A stretch of DNA of 64,000 nt from Scytalidium lignicola (lineage: Eukaryota; Ascomycota; Leotiomycetes), in the NCBI GenBank assembly GCA_002812745.2, contig NCSJ02000033.1, forward strand, positions 151,088 through 215,087. Reading direction: 5' to 3'. The notes beneath the pieces were generated by a model that made no database searches, had not been told where the DNA came from, and saw only the letters and a program-made list of their open reading frames with translations. Below are positions 36,448 through 47,981 of the stretch, in pieces. How positions within the stretch are numbered: position 1 is the stretch's first letter; each line of letters starts with the position of its first letter. The position numbers and the translations under genes were made by a program.

Positions 36448-38412
36448 ATGGGAGCGTCACAATCTTCACCGACCTACGCCCCTTTCAGCGATGCGAATCA
36501 TGAGATCAGACTCATCCAAGTGGAAAAGCTGCCACTGAAAACACGGCGACCGTCAATTTCATTTACTCTCCGAACGGTTTCTCTTCAAAATGCGCCGCCC
36601 TTCTCAGCCTTGTCGTACGTTTGGGGCAATCCTAAGGTCAGAGAAAGAGTTATCGTCAACGGAAAAGTTGTATCCGTGTCAAAAAATCTCGCGATCGCTC
36701 TACGCCATATTAAGACACACTGGGAAGTCAAATTTCCTCGAAGAACTTCCAGCGAGTTCTTTATCTGGGCTGACGCGCTCTGCATCAATCAATGCGACCT
36801 CGCAGAGCGAACAGTCCAGGTTAAGGTCATGGGGCGGATCTTTAGCAGTGCTGAGTGTGTTTTCGGATGGCTAGGTTGGGAGAAGGATAGGATCATCTCC
36901 AAAGCATTAGACCTTTTTGACCGTATAGCAAATGAATTGCCCCACCACCCGGATGTACCACATGGAGCGTTTCAATGGATTGCGGCCTACCCTGAGTTAC
37001 GGGAAAATCACGAGAATGCCCTTGATGCTATTCTTGATCACAATCGCTTAGAGTACTGGTATCGGGTCTGGATCTTCCAAGAAGCCATTTTGGCAAAAGA
37101 TCTCGAAATGGTGTGTCCTTCCCGTATGATTAATTTTGCAAAGATGTCCATAGCCTGCAATTATTTGCGGACTCTGCCGTCTGAATTAAGTGCAGATTTC
37201 TCTAGATCTGTATTGATTGACCAACATGCCTGGATTACTCTTGTACAGCTCCTGGATTGGAGTTTAATTGGGCAGATCATTGACGGAAGAGATAGTCGTG
37301 ATCATCATCATCATTCAGGAGAATATCAATTCAAACTCTCAAAAATGGGAATGAAATTGTTCGCGACAGATCCAAAGGACCACGTTTATGGGCTCCTTGG
37401 ATTAACGGATTTGAATATTACACCGGATTACGAAAGGAAGAGTCTCAGGGATGTCTATTGCGAGTACTCCGCAGCTTGGCTTGAGGCATGCCAATCTTTC
37501 CCGGCCCTTCAACCGGAACTTATGTTTCTTTCACACTCTGGTGTCGGTATTTTTGGAAACGAAACATTGTTACCATCCTGGGTACCTAACTTTCCGGCTC
37601 TAGCTCTCATGAATGCTAAGAGAACGCCTCTGATTACATCTGGATCTGCTGATCTGAATGCTTTCCCTTTCCCTACTAATTCGGCATCCATACGAATCTC
37701 CGAGTTGTCATTAGTAACACGCGGGGTTCAGTTTGACAATGTTGCACAAATCCATGATATTTTCTCTTCTGAGCGTCCAAGATCCGTAATCAGGAAGAAA
37801 CCGGTCTTAAAGCCATACCCATTCTTAACGGACTATATGTTCAGATGTGAGACTGAAACACCTACTAGAATCCCACCTTTACAGTCAATATTTCGAGTGA
37901 CATATAGGAATTCGAAGAGAGTACTAGACAGGCCAACGATTGAACAGGCCATAGGCTTTTTGATGTATCTGGTAATATTTGGCACTAAGACTTTGTCTGA
38001 CGGACTCATTGACCGCGGTCTGGAGCTTGGAGAATCATTTCCTCAGTTCTTATCTGCTTACTTTTTTCCTCAATTGAGTGCTCAGGAACTGCAGTGGTCG
38101 GCTGATGTGAGCTTGAACTACTGTAACAATTCTACTTTACTCTCAAAGGTATTGACCGACTTAGAATTCCTGTATAATAGTTGGCGGATATTTGAAACAA
38201 GAGGAGGGAATCTGGGCTTGGCGCCAAAGGGAGTGGTTATTGGAGACACTGTATGTGTGCTGAAGGGAAGTAGTGTACCGATTCTATTACGGAGGGTTGG
38301 CGCGAATTATGCTAATGTCGGGCCATGCTTCGTGCTGGGAATTATGAATGGTGAGCTTTCTGGGGAGATCGAGCGCGGGAAATTTATCATTGAGGAGTTC
38401 AAGATATTCTAA
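36448..38412 (+). CDS. HET-domain (heterokaryon incompatibility-type) protein
   Basis: Single-exon gene of 654 residues from ATG 36448 (MGASQSSPTYAP); the upstream open extension begins with GTG and is leader. The HET domain covers about residues 50-200, with its three hallmark blocks: 'PPFSALSYVWGNP', 'SEFFIWADALCINQ' and 'MGRIFSSAECVFGWLG', then 'YWYRVWIFQEAILAK'. The C-terminal part ends in the usual HET-protein module ('GVVIGDTVCVLKGSSVPILL', then FVLGIMNGELSGE). HET proteins trigger or modulate allorecognition and cell death after fusion of unlike hyphae; the partner is unknown. There are no internal stops and GC content is normal, although AT-rich relic DNA lies upstream. Confidence 0.92.
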   Translation: MGASQSSPTYAPFSDANHEIRLIQVEKLPLKTRRPSISFTLRTVSLQNAPPFSALSYVWGNPKVRERVIVNGKVVSVSKNLAIALRHIKTHWEVKFPRRTSSEFFIWADALCINQCDLAERTVQVKVMGRIFSSAECVFGWLGWEKDRIISKALDLFDRIANELPHHPDVPHGAFQWIAAYPELRENHENALDAILDHNRLEYWYRVWIFQEAILAKDLEMVCPSRMINFAKMSIACNYLRTLPSELSADFSRSVLIDQHAWITLVQLLDWSLIGQIIDGRDSRDHHHHSGEYQFKLSKMGMKLFATDPKDHVYGLLGLTDLNITPDYERKSLRDVYCEYSAAWLEACQSFPALQPELMFLSHSGVGIFGNETLLPSWVPNFPALALMNAKRTPLITSGSADLNAFPFPTNSASIRISELSLVTRGVQFDNVAQIHDIFSSERPRSVIRKKPVLKPYPFLTDYMFRCETETPTRIPPLQSIFRVTYRNSKRVLDRPTIEQAIGFLMYLVIFGTKTLSDGLIDRGLELGESFPQFLSAYFFPQLSAQELQWSADVSLNYCNNSTLLSKVLTDLEFLYNSWRIFETRGGNLGLAPKGVVIGDTVCVLKGSSVPILLRRVGANYANVGPCFVLGIMNGELSGEIERGKFIIEEFKIF

Positions 38413-39154
38413 ACTTGCGTCCAAGCCACGGAAGGTTTTTATTGTAGCGGCTCAGTATATCAAAAGCTATAGGACTAAACTAGATCGATTGAGCTCGCAA
38501 ACGGGAAGCCAATTTTACACCTTACCTATATTACGGTTTCGAGGGTTGGATTCAAGAAATGTACCTAGTACCTGAGCAAAAGTAGTCTTGGCGCTGAGTC
38601 ACACTTTTTATATAAACCGTGTCATAAATGAACGGCTATTGGTTGGCCAACCGCTTGTACTAAATTTGGGCATCCAATTAGTAATCCTAAAAAACGTTTA
38701 GCTTGTTTTAAGTTGAATGTTGGTCTTCAGGTGACCACTTTTCAAAAGTGGTATTAGATATACTAAAGATTGAACTGCAACTCTCTATTTAATTACTGTA
38801 AATAAATTTTATGTTTTTCTGGACCTCGGGACAAGCTGTCTAAATGACCGTTAGACCATCAAAGACTGGTGTTTTGGATATGGCTATAATTTGTATAATA
38901 TTTGATATTTAAAGCAAAATTAAAAGCACCAAAGCCGGTTAAAATTAAGGAGTTTAAAAAATATAAAAAAGCTTGCTTAATATACCCAATGCGGCTAAGA
39001 CCTAAATTAAACTATCAACTTAAGTTGAAATATCAGGTTATGCTTTGCTAGACTACTAAATTTGTGGGCCATTAAGCTATAAACAATATAAACTTTAAAA
39101 TTATTAAAATTGAATTTATAAAATAATTTTATCTGGTAAACTTAATTATGTAAC
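38413..39154. other. AT-rich convergent spacer with a tRNA remnant
   Basis: About 740 bp between the HET stop (+) and the transporter stop (-). It is AT-rich from 38.6 kb on. The only recognisable item is the tRNA-Asp fragment at 38830-38865. Confidence 0.5.
38830..38865 (-). pseudogene. tRNA-Asp 5'-half remnant
   Basis: A 22-nt run ending TCAAAGA at 38865 matches exactly the acceptor 5' strand and D-arm of the tRNA-Asp at 28868-28949; the match continues a few bases beyond the 5' end. GACAAGC from the anticodon region also persists. The T arm and 3' acceptor strand are absent, so it cannot fold as a tRNA. Confidence 0.75.
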
Positions 39155-41097
39155 CTATACCTTAACCTCAACCTGTGTAGTCGTCCCCCCTTTTCCATCC
39201 CCATCCACATCTAGCAATTTCCTATCCAGCGCCTCTCTCTGCTCTAACGTCAAATGGCTAAGGTCAAGAGCAACCTCATCGCCAAAAAGGGCGCCTATCT
39301 CTTCCAGCGCAAGCCCTTTTGTCTCGGGGAGGAAGAAGATGACGATAAATAAGCCGAGGAAGGTGATGACGATAAAGACTGGAGACGCGATTAGTATTAG
39401 GGTTTAAAAATTTATTTTTTTGGTATTGTGAGGGCGTTAGCTTACGGAGGTAGTATTTCCATCCAATGGATGCGAAGGCGGTTGTTGCAGCTTGGGTGTA
39501 GATCAGAGTTCCACCGAAGAGGCCAAGGAGGGAGAAGCCAACGCCTTGTGCGCGCATCCAGGTGGGGAAGATCTCGGATACGTAGACGCTGAGGAGGAGA
39601 TTGTCAGGTCATGATGTTGGGGGTTCTGAGAGGAGGGGAGAGGGGGGGACAACTCACTAGGAGCAGGCATCTAGACAGCTGGCATAAAAGAGGACAAAGA
39701 GGAAGAGGAAGAAGACGCCGAAGCCCTCACCGACTTTATTTGTTGAGCCACTGTACTTGGCGACCATGACGGTGAAGAGCGTGAGTGAAACAAGGTCACC
39801 AGTCTTCTTCATGTTAGTGTTCTATCGATGTAGGTATAGGGTTTAACAGCACTTACCAATCCGATAGTTAGAAGTCTAACGCGTCCAACTCGATCGATTA
39901 TCAGGCTGTTGACCACATTTAAGGATGCTGCCAAGGTGTTGTATACAGCATAGAGTAAGAGGGGAGTTGCTCCATTCAAACCAAGGCCATTGTACAGAAT
40001 AACTTGGTAGTTGTTGATAACCTGTTTATTCTCTATTAGCAACTACCCTAACTTATGCACTCATCGAAGGCAAGAGCTCACCAAAACTCCCGTACTCTGC
40101 GCAATGAACTGAACGAACAGCCCCAGCAGCAGACGTTTACGAATCGAGGGTTGCTTCCACAACCCTTTAATGCTCGTATCCTGCGTAGCATCTAGCGCGA
40201 CCTGTTGCCGGATCTGGAGGAACTCCTCGCGTGCTAGGATCTCATCTGGGTCGGTCGCGCGATGATGCAGCTTGCGGAGGACGGCGAAGCCTTCTTCGTC
40301 GCGGTCTTTGAGGATCAGCCATCGAGGGGACTCCGGTAGCCAGGGCGAGCCGGCGATGAGGAGCAAGGGAGCCACGACCTGTAGTGAGAGGCAGAGTCGC
40401 CATTGGACGTCGGGGTTGCTAGCAAAGAAACACCCGTAACCGGTCCAGGAGGCTATAGACTAGGACTTGTGAGTATAAAGAACATAAAGGAAAGGGTAGG
40501 TCTGAGCAAGCCTACATAACCTGAAATGGCCAAAATACCATGAGAGGCGACCATACGGCCTCTGATTTTCGCAGGCGCAACTTCCGACAGGTACGTTGGT
40601 ATAATGGGCGCCATCATCCCGACACTTTTTGCAGTTAGCTCTGATCAAGCAGCCAGGAGTATTGGAGGGAAACCTACCCAACGCCATTGAGGAATCGTCC
40701 AACCAGGAACATGGCAATCTGCACAGAAGCGCCTTGGATAATCGCCGAGATAATACAGGTGACACAGATTATCTGGACGCCCATTCTTCGACCGACTTTG
40801 TCAGCTAGCCAGGCCGTGATCACACAGCCGATCATGCCGCCTCCGGAGAACAGTCCATTAGTTGCTGTTCAATATGTCAGCAATGTTGCAGGAAAGCTTT
40901 TGCAAGATTTCTGAGATACCTCCGGTAATGCGATTGCCATACGCAGCATTCGGTCCAGTGAGTTCGATATTGAAGTAGTTGAAGAATGAGGGGAGGCCCA
41001 GGACGGAGCCAATGATCGCACTGTTGTAGCCATAGGTGAAGGAGCCCAAGGCTACGAAGAAGACAATCAAGTAGTTATATCTGTTTCCTTCTCCCAT
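39155..41097 (-). CDS. Sugar transporter, major facilitator superfamily
   Basis: Proton-coupled sugar importer of the plasma membrane, 509 residues. Eight exons: 41097-40920, 40864-40678, 40624-40516, 40459-40082, 40021-39857, 39803-39658, 39588-39446 and 39378-39155. All seven introns are 53-69 bp and in frame. About twelve hydrophobic segments. Sugar-porter motifs are intact: 'AWLADKVGRRMG' in loop 2-3, 'GRFLNGVGVGMM', 'WLPESPRWL' after TM6, the TM7 segment 'FIAQSTGVLVINNYQVILY', 'IIDRVGRVRLL' in loop 8-9 and FLPETKG after TM12. Related fungal proteins include hexose and lactose permease-like carriers; the substrate cannot be read. Divergent from the metallo-hydrolase gene. Confidence 0.93.
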
Positions 41098-42484
41098 GGT
41101 TGGAGAGGTGAAAATAGAAAAATCACGTTATAGCCAGAAAGATTAATTTTCGGGTCCACGTGAAAAGGAGCAACTCTTTGTACACAGGGAGTTGAAGCTT
41201 ATATAGATAATCACCGTTTACATGTTAAAAAAACTGCCGATATACCATGGGCTCACATGTGCGGTTTCGGAATTATCTTCCCCAATATATATCTTCCCCA
41301 ATATACCCCATAGGAATGGGACAAAGCCGTGCGGAGATTGCGGGGAATAAGGGAGTGGTTGTCTGGGGTGATGATTGCATCTGTCGATAAGTAAGCAAGC
41401 ACTGTATCTGCAGGTCCCTTGAGCTGTAGAACGATAGTGGCAAGTCGTAAAATTGACAGCATGACCTTCCTCCTAAATCTCTGTTTGGGGTAATCCACGG
41501 AGAGCATCACAGGTCTAAGACTGAGGGTTCGAGATATCACAGCATTGCAATAATTCTATATTCATTCATTCCTTCATCCCCCTCAGCCTCTGTAGACGTT
41601 CGTTTCATCCTCCACATACGACATCAGATCCTCCGCAGAGGGGAGCGTAGCCAGACATTCGACCCTGCACAGACCGACATTGTCAACGCGAGATATGCTA
41701 ATACTCTATTCTATAATACCAGATTTCATGCTATTAGTAGGCAGCAGGTAAATAGGGGAAGATAATGAGGTACAGAATCTATTACCGCCTTAAACCCGTC
41801 AAGAATGGGTAGAGTGGTACGAAAGAGGCGGCCGGCTTCCCTAAATTGGATTCAACGGTCAATGCGCATATGGCATGTTCCTAGATGTGGATTAGAGTGA
41901 GATATGCCTTGCTTAGCACTTATAGTATGGAGTGTTCCTCCCCCAAATCACGCACGCGCAAGAAGAGAACTCGGAAAATTCCCGATTCGAATTTCTTGTT
42001 TCCAACGTCTGACTTCGCACACCGTAAACCGAAAGAAGTATTCCGAGAAGGAGCATTCCGTCTAGAGAAGAAGCCCGTCTGCAACTAAAGCAACAGTTTT
42101 GACTTACTGGAGTTAGGATTTGCAGTAGTAACTATGCGGAGAAGGCGGGGATGAAGCTGGGGAGAGTGGGGGATTGGGCGGAACCATTTATCCTGGCCGG
42201 AGGCACAGTGTTATACAAGTATCATACTATAACTACTTCTGGTCGACACGTGATGTGAATGTATGATATGTACAGTAGATAAAGTATTACAGTATTACCT
42301 CTTTCGTAATAGTCTTCGGGGAAGGATCAATAAATGTGGCTTCACCTCACTCTTCTAACTGGACATCCCTAAGGTCAAGTGCCTAGATGATAACTGACTT
42401 ATCCCCCTCGCCCCTCCTNCCCCCCCCTTTCTCGTCCCATCTCATCTCAATCTCAACTAATCTCAATTAAAATCTCCCTCTATC
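41098..42484. promoter_or_regulatory. Divergent intergenic region between transporter and metallo-hydrolase
   Basis: About 1.39 kb between two head-to-head start codons. It holds both promoters. A C/T-rich leader with a homopolymer N (42419) precedes the hydrolase ATG. Open frames at 41253-41540 (-) and 41885-42088 (+) show no domain. Confidence 0.45.
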
Positions 42485-43947
42485 ATGTCTCCTTCAACTA
42501 GCCATGGCGCATCTCCAGAAATCCCCCCGATCGAAGCGCCTCCCCTCCTGATCCCACCATCCACCAGCACAGTCCGCGTCCAGGCCATCGACACCACGAC
42601 AAATCTTCACTGCGACGCGTCCGCATTCGTGCGTCCCATCATCCCCGGCCACGAGAAGCTGAATTTGACGACGATGTGTTTCCTGCTCGAGAATCAAACC
42701 CAGAGCAAGTTCATCCTTTTCGACTGCGGTTCGCGGAAAGACTTCTGGAATGGGCCCCCGACGACGAAGAGGATGATTGGGGGCCATACGGAAGGGGTCA
42801 AGATTGAGAAGGGCGTCGATGAGGTGCTAGTGGATTCGGGGCTCGATCTGACGAAGTTAGGTGAGTTTCTCTTACCTCCCCCGATCTATCATCTAAAGAT
42901 TGCGGTGGAAGAATGATGTTGATGTTGATATTGAATGAGCAAGATACGATTGTGTGGAGTCATTGGCATTGGGACCACACGGGCGATGCGTCGAAATTTC
43001 ACACTGGCACGGAGATTGTTGTCGGCCCAGGCTTCACGGAGAATGGGCTTGGGGTGGGATATCCTAAGAACCCCAATGGCGCCGTTCTCGAGAGTGACCT
43101 CGCGTGAGTTGTACTTGGCGAGAATATGATATATACGATGAAGCTCAATGATAGGTATAGTGGCCGTAACCTCCGCGAGATCTCGTTCTCTGATGACTTC
43201 AAGATTGGCCATTTCCGAGCGCACGACTTCTTCGGCGACGGCTCCTTCTACCTCTTAGATACACCAGGTGTTGAGCACTTCCTCTTTCTCTTCCTCTTTC
43301 TCTTCCTCTTCCTCTTCCATATGCCTCTTGAAGTCATAGACTGATGGGATTGCATACAGCATGCAATAGGCCACCTATGCGGCCTTGCCCGCACCACGCC
43401 CACCACATTTGCGCTTCTCGGCGGCGACTGCTGCCACTTCGTTGGTGTCTTCCGGCCTACGGCATACACACCTCTCCCCAGTATCGTCCCAGCCTCGAAT
43501 CTCGATCCCTACTTCCCAAGTCCCTGCCCCTGCTCCACCTTCACCCAATACCACCCGCTGCACAACAAAGATGACCCCCTCGACACCGTCGCGCGGACAA
43601 CACCATTCTACAAAGTCTCCCGCGAAAAAGAGAACGTCTATGCGTTCCCGGCTCTGGCTGAGCAGAGCATCGACGCGTTGCGACCGTTCGATGCGGATCC
43701 GGATGTCATTATCTGTATGGCGCATGATGGGGAGCTGTTTCGGGCGTTGCCGCTCTTGAATCGCGAGCCACGGAGGGATATCAATGATTGGAAGGTTAGG
43801 GGGTATAAGGAACATACACGCTGGGGGTTTCTCAATGAGTTGCCGAGGGAGGGCAGGCCGGGGCGCGAGCCATTGGTTTTGGGGGTTAATAGGGGTGGGA
43901 AGAAGTTGAGGTTAGGGCCGGATCTGGTGTTTAGAGAGGTTGAGTGA
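42485..43947 (+). CDS. Metallo-beta-lactamase-fold hydrolase (lactonase-like)
   Basis: Zn-dependent hydrolase, 412 residues. Exons: 42485-42860, 42944-43103, 43155-43269 and 43360-43947; introns 83, 51 and 90 bp. The metal motif HxHxDH is formed right after intron 1: '[15 protein letters not shown]'. Further fold motifs are '[13 protein letters not shown]' upstream and '[20 protein letters not shown]' across intron 3, the His being a metal ligand. The C-terminal '[12 protein letters not shown]' completes the site. Intron 3 contains a (CTTCCT)n-like pyrimidine repeat. The fold is shared by acyl-homoserine-lactone lactonases of the AiiA type and many fungal enzymes of unknown substrate. No signal peptide is seen, so it is probably cytosolic. 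Confidence 0.9.
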
Positions 43948-45009
43948 TGGTGTGGGTTTGGGGTGAGTAGATAAAACAAGATTGCTCTTCTACTTAAGAG
44001 GTGTCAGAAATGGCTCCCTCATTTCGGGGGCTAATATCTTGACACCTAGACAAACAAAGGCCTAATACGAATATTTTTTGATACCCAGGTTTAAATTTCT
44101 AGTTGCATGTCAACCATTGTATAATTTTGGTTAAAAGAAAGATATATAAAACAAGTAAATATTGTGATTTTATATTTTATATAAGATTTTCCATGTTTCT
44201 CATAATTAGATTGTTATTGTCAAGTTAAGGTTAATCCAAGATTTTGGAAAAGGTTTGTTAATCAGCAAAACCCAATACCCCCAAACGAAAACAAAGAGTC
44301 TAATATAAAAAACATTAATATCTCTTAACTTAAGCATAAGTATAAACTACTTTATAAAGCTTACTATTATATTTGGTAAAAGTATAACTATTATCATACG
44401 CTTATACTTGAATTGAAGTTTGTAAAGTATTTAAATCAGGATACACATCTTCTAGAGGAGCAGGACTGTATGGAAATGCCATTGAAGGCTGAATAAAGTA
44501 ATAAAAGTAGTTATGAAAGTTTTAATTATAACAACTACAATTATTTTCATAATAATTATAATATCCTTTTGTATGCCTTAAATTACTTGCATGTCTCAGT
44601 TTAGTGTGCTTGTACCTAAATGTATATCTAGATTACTAACAAATTGTATAGGTGGAAGTTTAACGAGTAGTTGCCGGATGCCAGCATCGGCTCTCGTATG
44701 TGGATTTAGGTTTACCCTAATTTTATGAATCTAGGAAAATTTCACTTACTTGATAAAGATCATCTATGTAAGACTAATCTTACTCATTTTTTCACCTTCT
44801 ACGCCTTATAAGGCGGAAAACTTAGCTTTAGCTCAAGGTCTAAAACAACCTTTTCCCCATACCAATGTGTAACGGTCAAAGGGTCCACTTCCNTTTTTTT
44901 GCTTGCTCAAGCTCCACTGACCTGGTCCGTGCATCTCATTTAGGATTAACTGTCCATTTCCATGCGAAAATTAAATTATCTGTTATATAATCTAAGTACT
45001 GATAACGTA
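43948..45009. other. AT-rich spacer entering the transposon nest
   Basis: About 1.06 kb after the hydrolase stop. No coding signal. AT content rises abruptly after 44.05 kb. A slightly GC-richer patch (44.66-44.72 kb) and an N before a T run (44893) are the only landmarks. Confidence 0.5.
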
Positions 45010-45013
45010 ATTC

Positions 45014-45047
45014 CCGGTGTTACCGACCACCCGGTGTTACTGACCAC
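45014..45047. repeat. Tandem 17-bp repeat, probable terminal repeat of pogo element P1
   Basis: CCGGTGTTACCGACCAC (45014-45030) is followed directly by CCGGTGTTACTGACCAC (45031-45047), one C/T difference. It lies about 65 bp beyond the stop of a pogo-type transposase remnant, where a terminal or subterminal repeat would be expected. The matching opposite end is not in the window. Confidence 0.6.
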
Positions 45048-45111
45048 TTCCCCTCCACCTGAATACTTAACACCAAATATTTAACAACAAACAACGAATA
45101 TTCAAATATAT

Positions 45112-45650
45112 TTAATGATTAGCTAAAGTAGGACATTTAGTTCTATTATGTCTGACAATTCCATATACTGAACACTTTTGTGGCTGTCGTGATGGTCCTT
45201 ACAAAGGATTAGTGGATGTTAAAGGATTTAACTCCTCTACTACATTTTGCACTGTTGCATTAGATTGAGCAAGTACTTAAGCCTCCTATACTGTTAACAA
45301 ACTTGTATAAACTAATCACTTTCAAGGTTTATAGAGTTTTTGTTGGAGGAAAGCATTTTCAACTTGTAATACCTCTATATCTTTAGTTATAAATACTATA
45401 TTATGCATAACTATTTCAAAACCTTTAACTAATTGATTTAAAGCCCTTTTTTATAAGGGTTGTAAGATTATATTATTCCTTAAGTAATTACTGAATAAAT
45501 TAAGATTACAATTACAATTAAACAGAGTTATAAGATATTTGTAAAACCTATTATACTCTAGGATTGTTATAAGTACTCCTTAAAGATGTAAGAGTCTTTT
45601 TAACTTGAATGCATAATTTAATTAACATATAGTCTAGTTCATATAAAATC
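45112..45650 (-). pseudogene. Pogo-type transposase, C-terminal remnant (P1)
   Basis: The minus-strand frame retains the tail of a fungal DDE_1/pogo transposase: 'LNQLVKGFEIVMHNIVFI' followed by a coiled coil (VLQVENAFLQQKLYK). A final zinc knuckle follows, CSVYGIVRHNRTKC, in which the second Cys has become Tyr. In-frame stops fit CAA/CAG to TAA/TAG changes. The catalytic domain is missing. The fragment stops exactly where the LTR of element B begins (45651), so B probably inserted into P1. Frame breaks exist upstream of the knuckle region. Confidence 0.75.
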
Positions 45651-45830
45651 TGTTAGGAACCTGAAGGCGGACTCTCAGAGCCACACCATAATAGCAGAGG
45701 AGATCCACTTAGTCATCCTTAAAGTAATAAGGTCATATGCTTACTTGTATATTAACATTACCAAGGGGAGAAAAGCTCTTCAAGAATTAGTCTGTACAAT
45801 ATATACACCTTGTTCTCTTATATCCTAACA
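45651..45830 (+). repeat. 5' LTR of element B
   Basis: 180 bp beginning TGTTAGGA and ending TCCTAACA, an 8-bp perfect terminal inversion with the canonical TG...CA. It lies directly upstream of the gag region of B. The partner LTR is missing, so length rests on the terminal motif. Confidence 0.65.
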
Positions 45831-46329
45831 TTAGTTCACTGTCTAAGATTAATCATCCTTAATCCTTAACATTCTAATTCTTCTTTTCAAAGACAGCTTA
45901 CTAACATCAAGGATAACAAGAACTCAAGCAGACTACTTAACTATTATATCAAGGAATATATCCCTTAGAAGTAAACAGAATACCTAACCAAACATTATAA
46001 GGCTGGATGAAGAATCTACCCAGCCTGAACTTATAAAGAATATAATAGTTATTATAAGAAATGACAACAAAATTACAAGCTTACTTTCTGCTTTTAAAAA
46101 ACAATAACAATTAATTCAAGAACTTAAGGAAGAAAATGCAAAATTAGAACATTAGTACAACATAAAAGACATAACAATGATAAAGGTAAAAAATTAAGTA
46201 TAAGAACTTTTACAATAACAAAAAAGGATAAAAGCTTATTTAGAATAATTATTATTTATATTAAATTCTTAAACTCAAGAATTATTAAAGTACTCAACTT
46301 TAAAACTTGATAAGAAGTATTTGATAATA

Positions 46330-46900
46330 ACTTAAACTATCTTAACAATAAACCCCTCTCCAAATACAAAGTCTTATAAGATAAAATGTTAACATACACC
46401 TTTACTAAAGCCTTTTACAAGAAGATCCTTGAAAGAATATTATAATTTTATAAACTCTTATAAGTTAGAATTCTACATATTCTTATATAACTACGTTAAC
46501 AACTCAAACAAGATCATATATAGGATAAGATATTTATCCAATATCTTAAAATCAAAATAAAAGTATAAGAAGAGAACAAAGACAAAGGATTTAACAATAT
46601 AAAAAGGATTTAAGAAAATAATACTTAGTATATTAAGAGATGAAAATAATTAAAAGATAAAAGTAATAAACAAATACAACAAAACAATGTTATATATAAA
46701 ATAATCAATTAAAGTTTTTGTATAATACTTAAATATTCTTGAAAAGTAAATATTAAGCATATCAGACAAACATAAGAGGAATAACTTGTTTATAAAGTTA
46801 TTCCCTTCTTTTAAAGAGAAGATTATAAATTATAATAAACTTTTAAAGACTTATAAAGAACTAATTATAATAAAATAAGGTAAACTGAAAAGTAGAAAGT
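46330..46900 (+). pseudogene. gag remnant of element B
   Basis: The plus-strand frame keeps the fungal Ty3 gag pattern: 'SLKEYYNFINSYKLEFYIFL', then 'NKIIYRIRYLSNILKSK'. Further on it retains VQYLNILE-like and 'LFIKLFPSFKEKIINYNKLL' segments. Stops interrupt it. Gag would form the nucleocapsid of the particle. Confidence 0.6.
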
Positions 46901-47402
46901 AAACACTAGAATAATAAAGAATAACAAGATAATAATACAAAAGGGAAATACTAAAGTAAATTCTTAAAAGAATATTTTAAATTCTTAATTCAATAATAAA
47001 ACAATTACTTAAGAAAACAATAACTATTACTTATGTTAAAAGTAAACAAGATAAGTATACATTATTATTTTAAATATAACAAGACAAGTTATCTTATATT
47101 TAAATACTATTCATTTATTACATTAACTATCCTTTAAAGAACTTCCTTTACTTATAACAAGCCAAGTTATATAACCTTTTATTATCTTGACAAGGATAAA
47201 TCAAGACAATTACAACTTACTTAAGGAAATATTAAAGTTTAAAAGACATTATAACTTTAATCTTATTAGATATTATACTTAAAAGATCTTATAAGAAGAT
47301 AAAGCAAGATAAGTGATTGATAATAGAAAATTTACTTTAAGTCAAGGATTAAAAAAAGCTAATAATAAACTAAACTTATGTTGATAAATAATAAAATACA
47401 AA

Positions 47403-47407
47403 TAAAT
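47403..47407. repeat. Target-site duplication of element A (left copy)
   Basis: TAAAT immediately left of the LTR at 47408; the same five bases follow the other LTR at 54598-54602. Five bp is normal for Ty3/Gypsy integrase. Confidence 0.8.
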
Positions 47408-47775
47408 TGTTATAAAACTACACTATCCAGGTTACTGGATAACCAAGGGTAGGGTAGATGATCAAAGTGTAGAGGATACAAGACATACTAAAGCAGGCAA
47501 CTAAGTCAAGGTAAGGTTTAGTAATGTATTTAGATTAAACATAAGGAGTTTACTCTTATGTTCTTATAATATACTTATATAAATAATAAAATACAATTGG
47601 ATTATAAGATCACAAAATCCTCTGATTTATCCTAGATTATAAGATCTGATAATCCAATAATCTTGATCATATAATCCTAATTATGTACCTTCTGATTGTT
47701 AAGTTCTTTATGCACATCTTTATATACTAAGCCTTAGGCTTATACCAATCAGCATGTTAGATAACAACTATAACA
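47408..47775 (-). repeat. 3' LTR of element A
   Basis: 368 bp, ends TGTTATAA...CTATAACA. It aligns without gaps in length to the copy at 54230-54597, differing mainly by C/T and G/A. A 16-nt inverted repeat (47596-47611 with 47643-47658, one mismatch) sits inside. Confidence 0.9.
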
Positions 47776-47790
47776 TTATTCTCTTTTTAC
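47776..47790 (-). promoter_or_regulatory. Polypurine tract of element A
   Basis: On the minus strand GTAAAAAGAGAATAA adjoins the LTR boundary. It is the expected primer site for plus-strand DNA synthesis and fixes the element's orientation. The same purine-rich sequence borders LTR A2. Confidence 0.7.
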
Positions 47791-47981
47791 ATTAACATCA
47801 CCTCAATACTTAACTATCATCATAAACAATCTTATTGTTTGTTAAACCTTTCCTTCCTTTTATTATACTACCAAAGTAATTATACTTTGGTAACATAACT
47901 CTACAAGAGAAAACAAGATCAAGAAAGTACTAAGAAAGACTAGATCTTTCAGAGTATATTAATAATGTTAGTTTCAAAGTA

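Noticed and set aside
41253..41540. 95-codon minus-strand open frame between transporter and hydrolase
   Set aside because: Starts with GTG only, has no domain and lies in a divergent promoter region.
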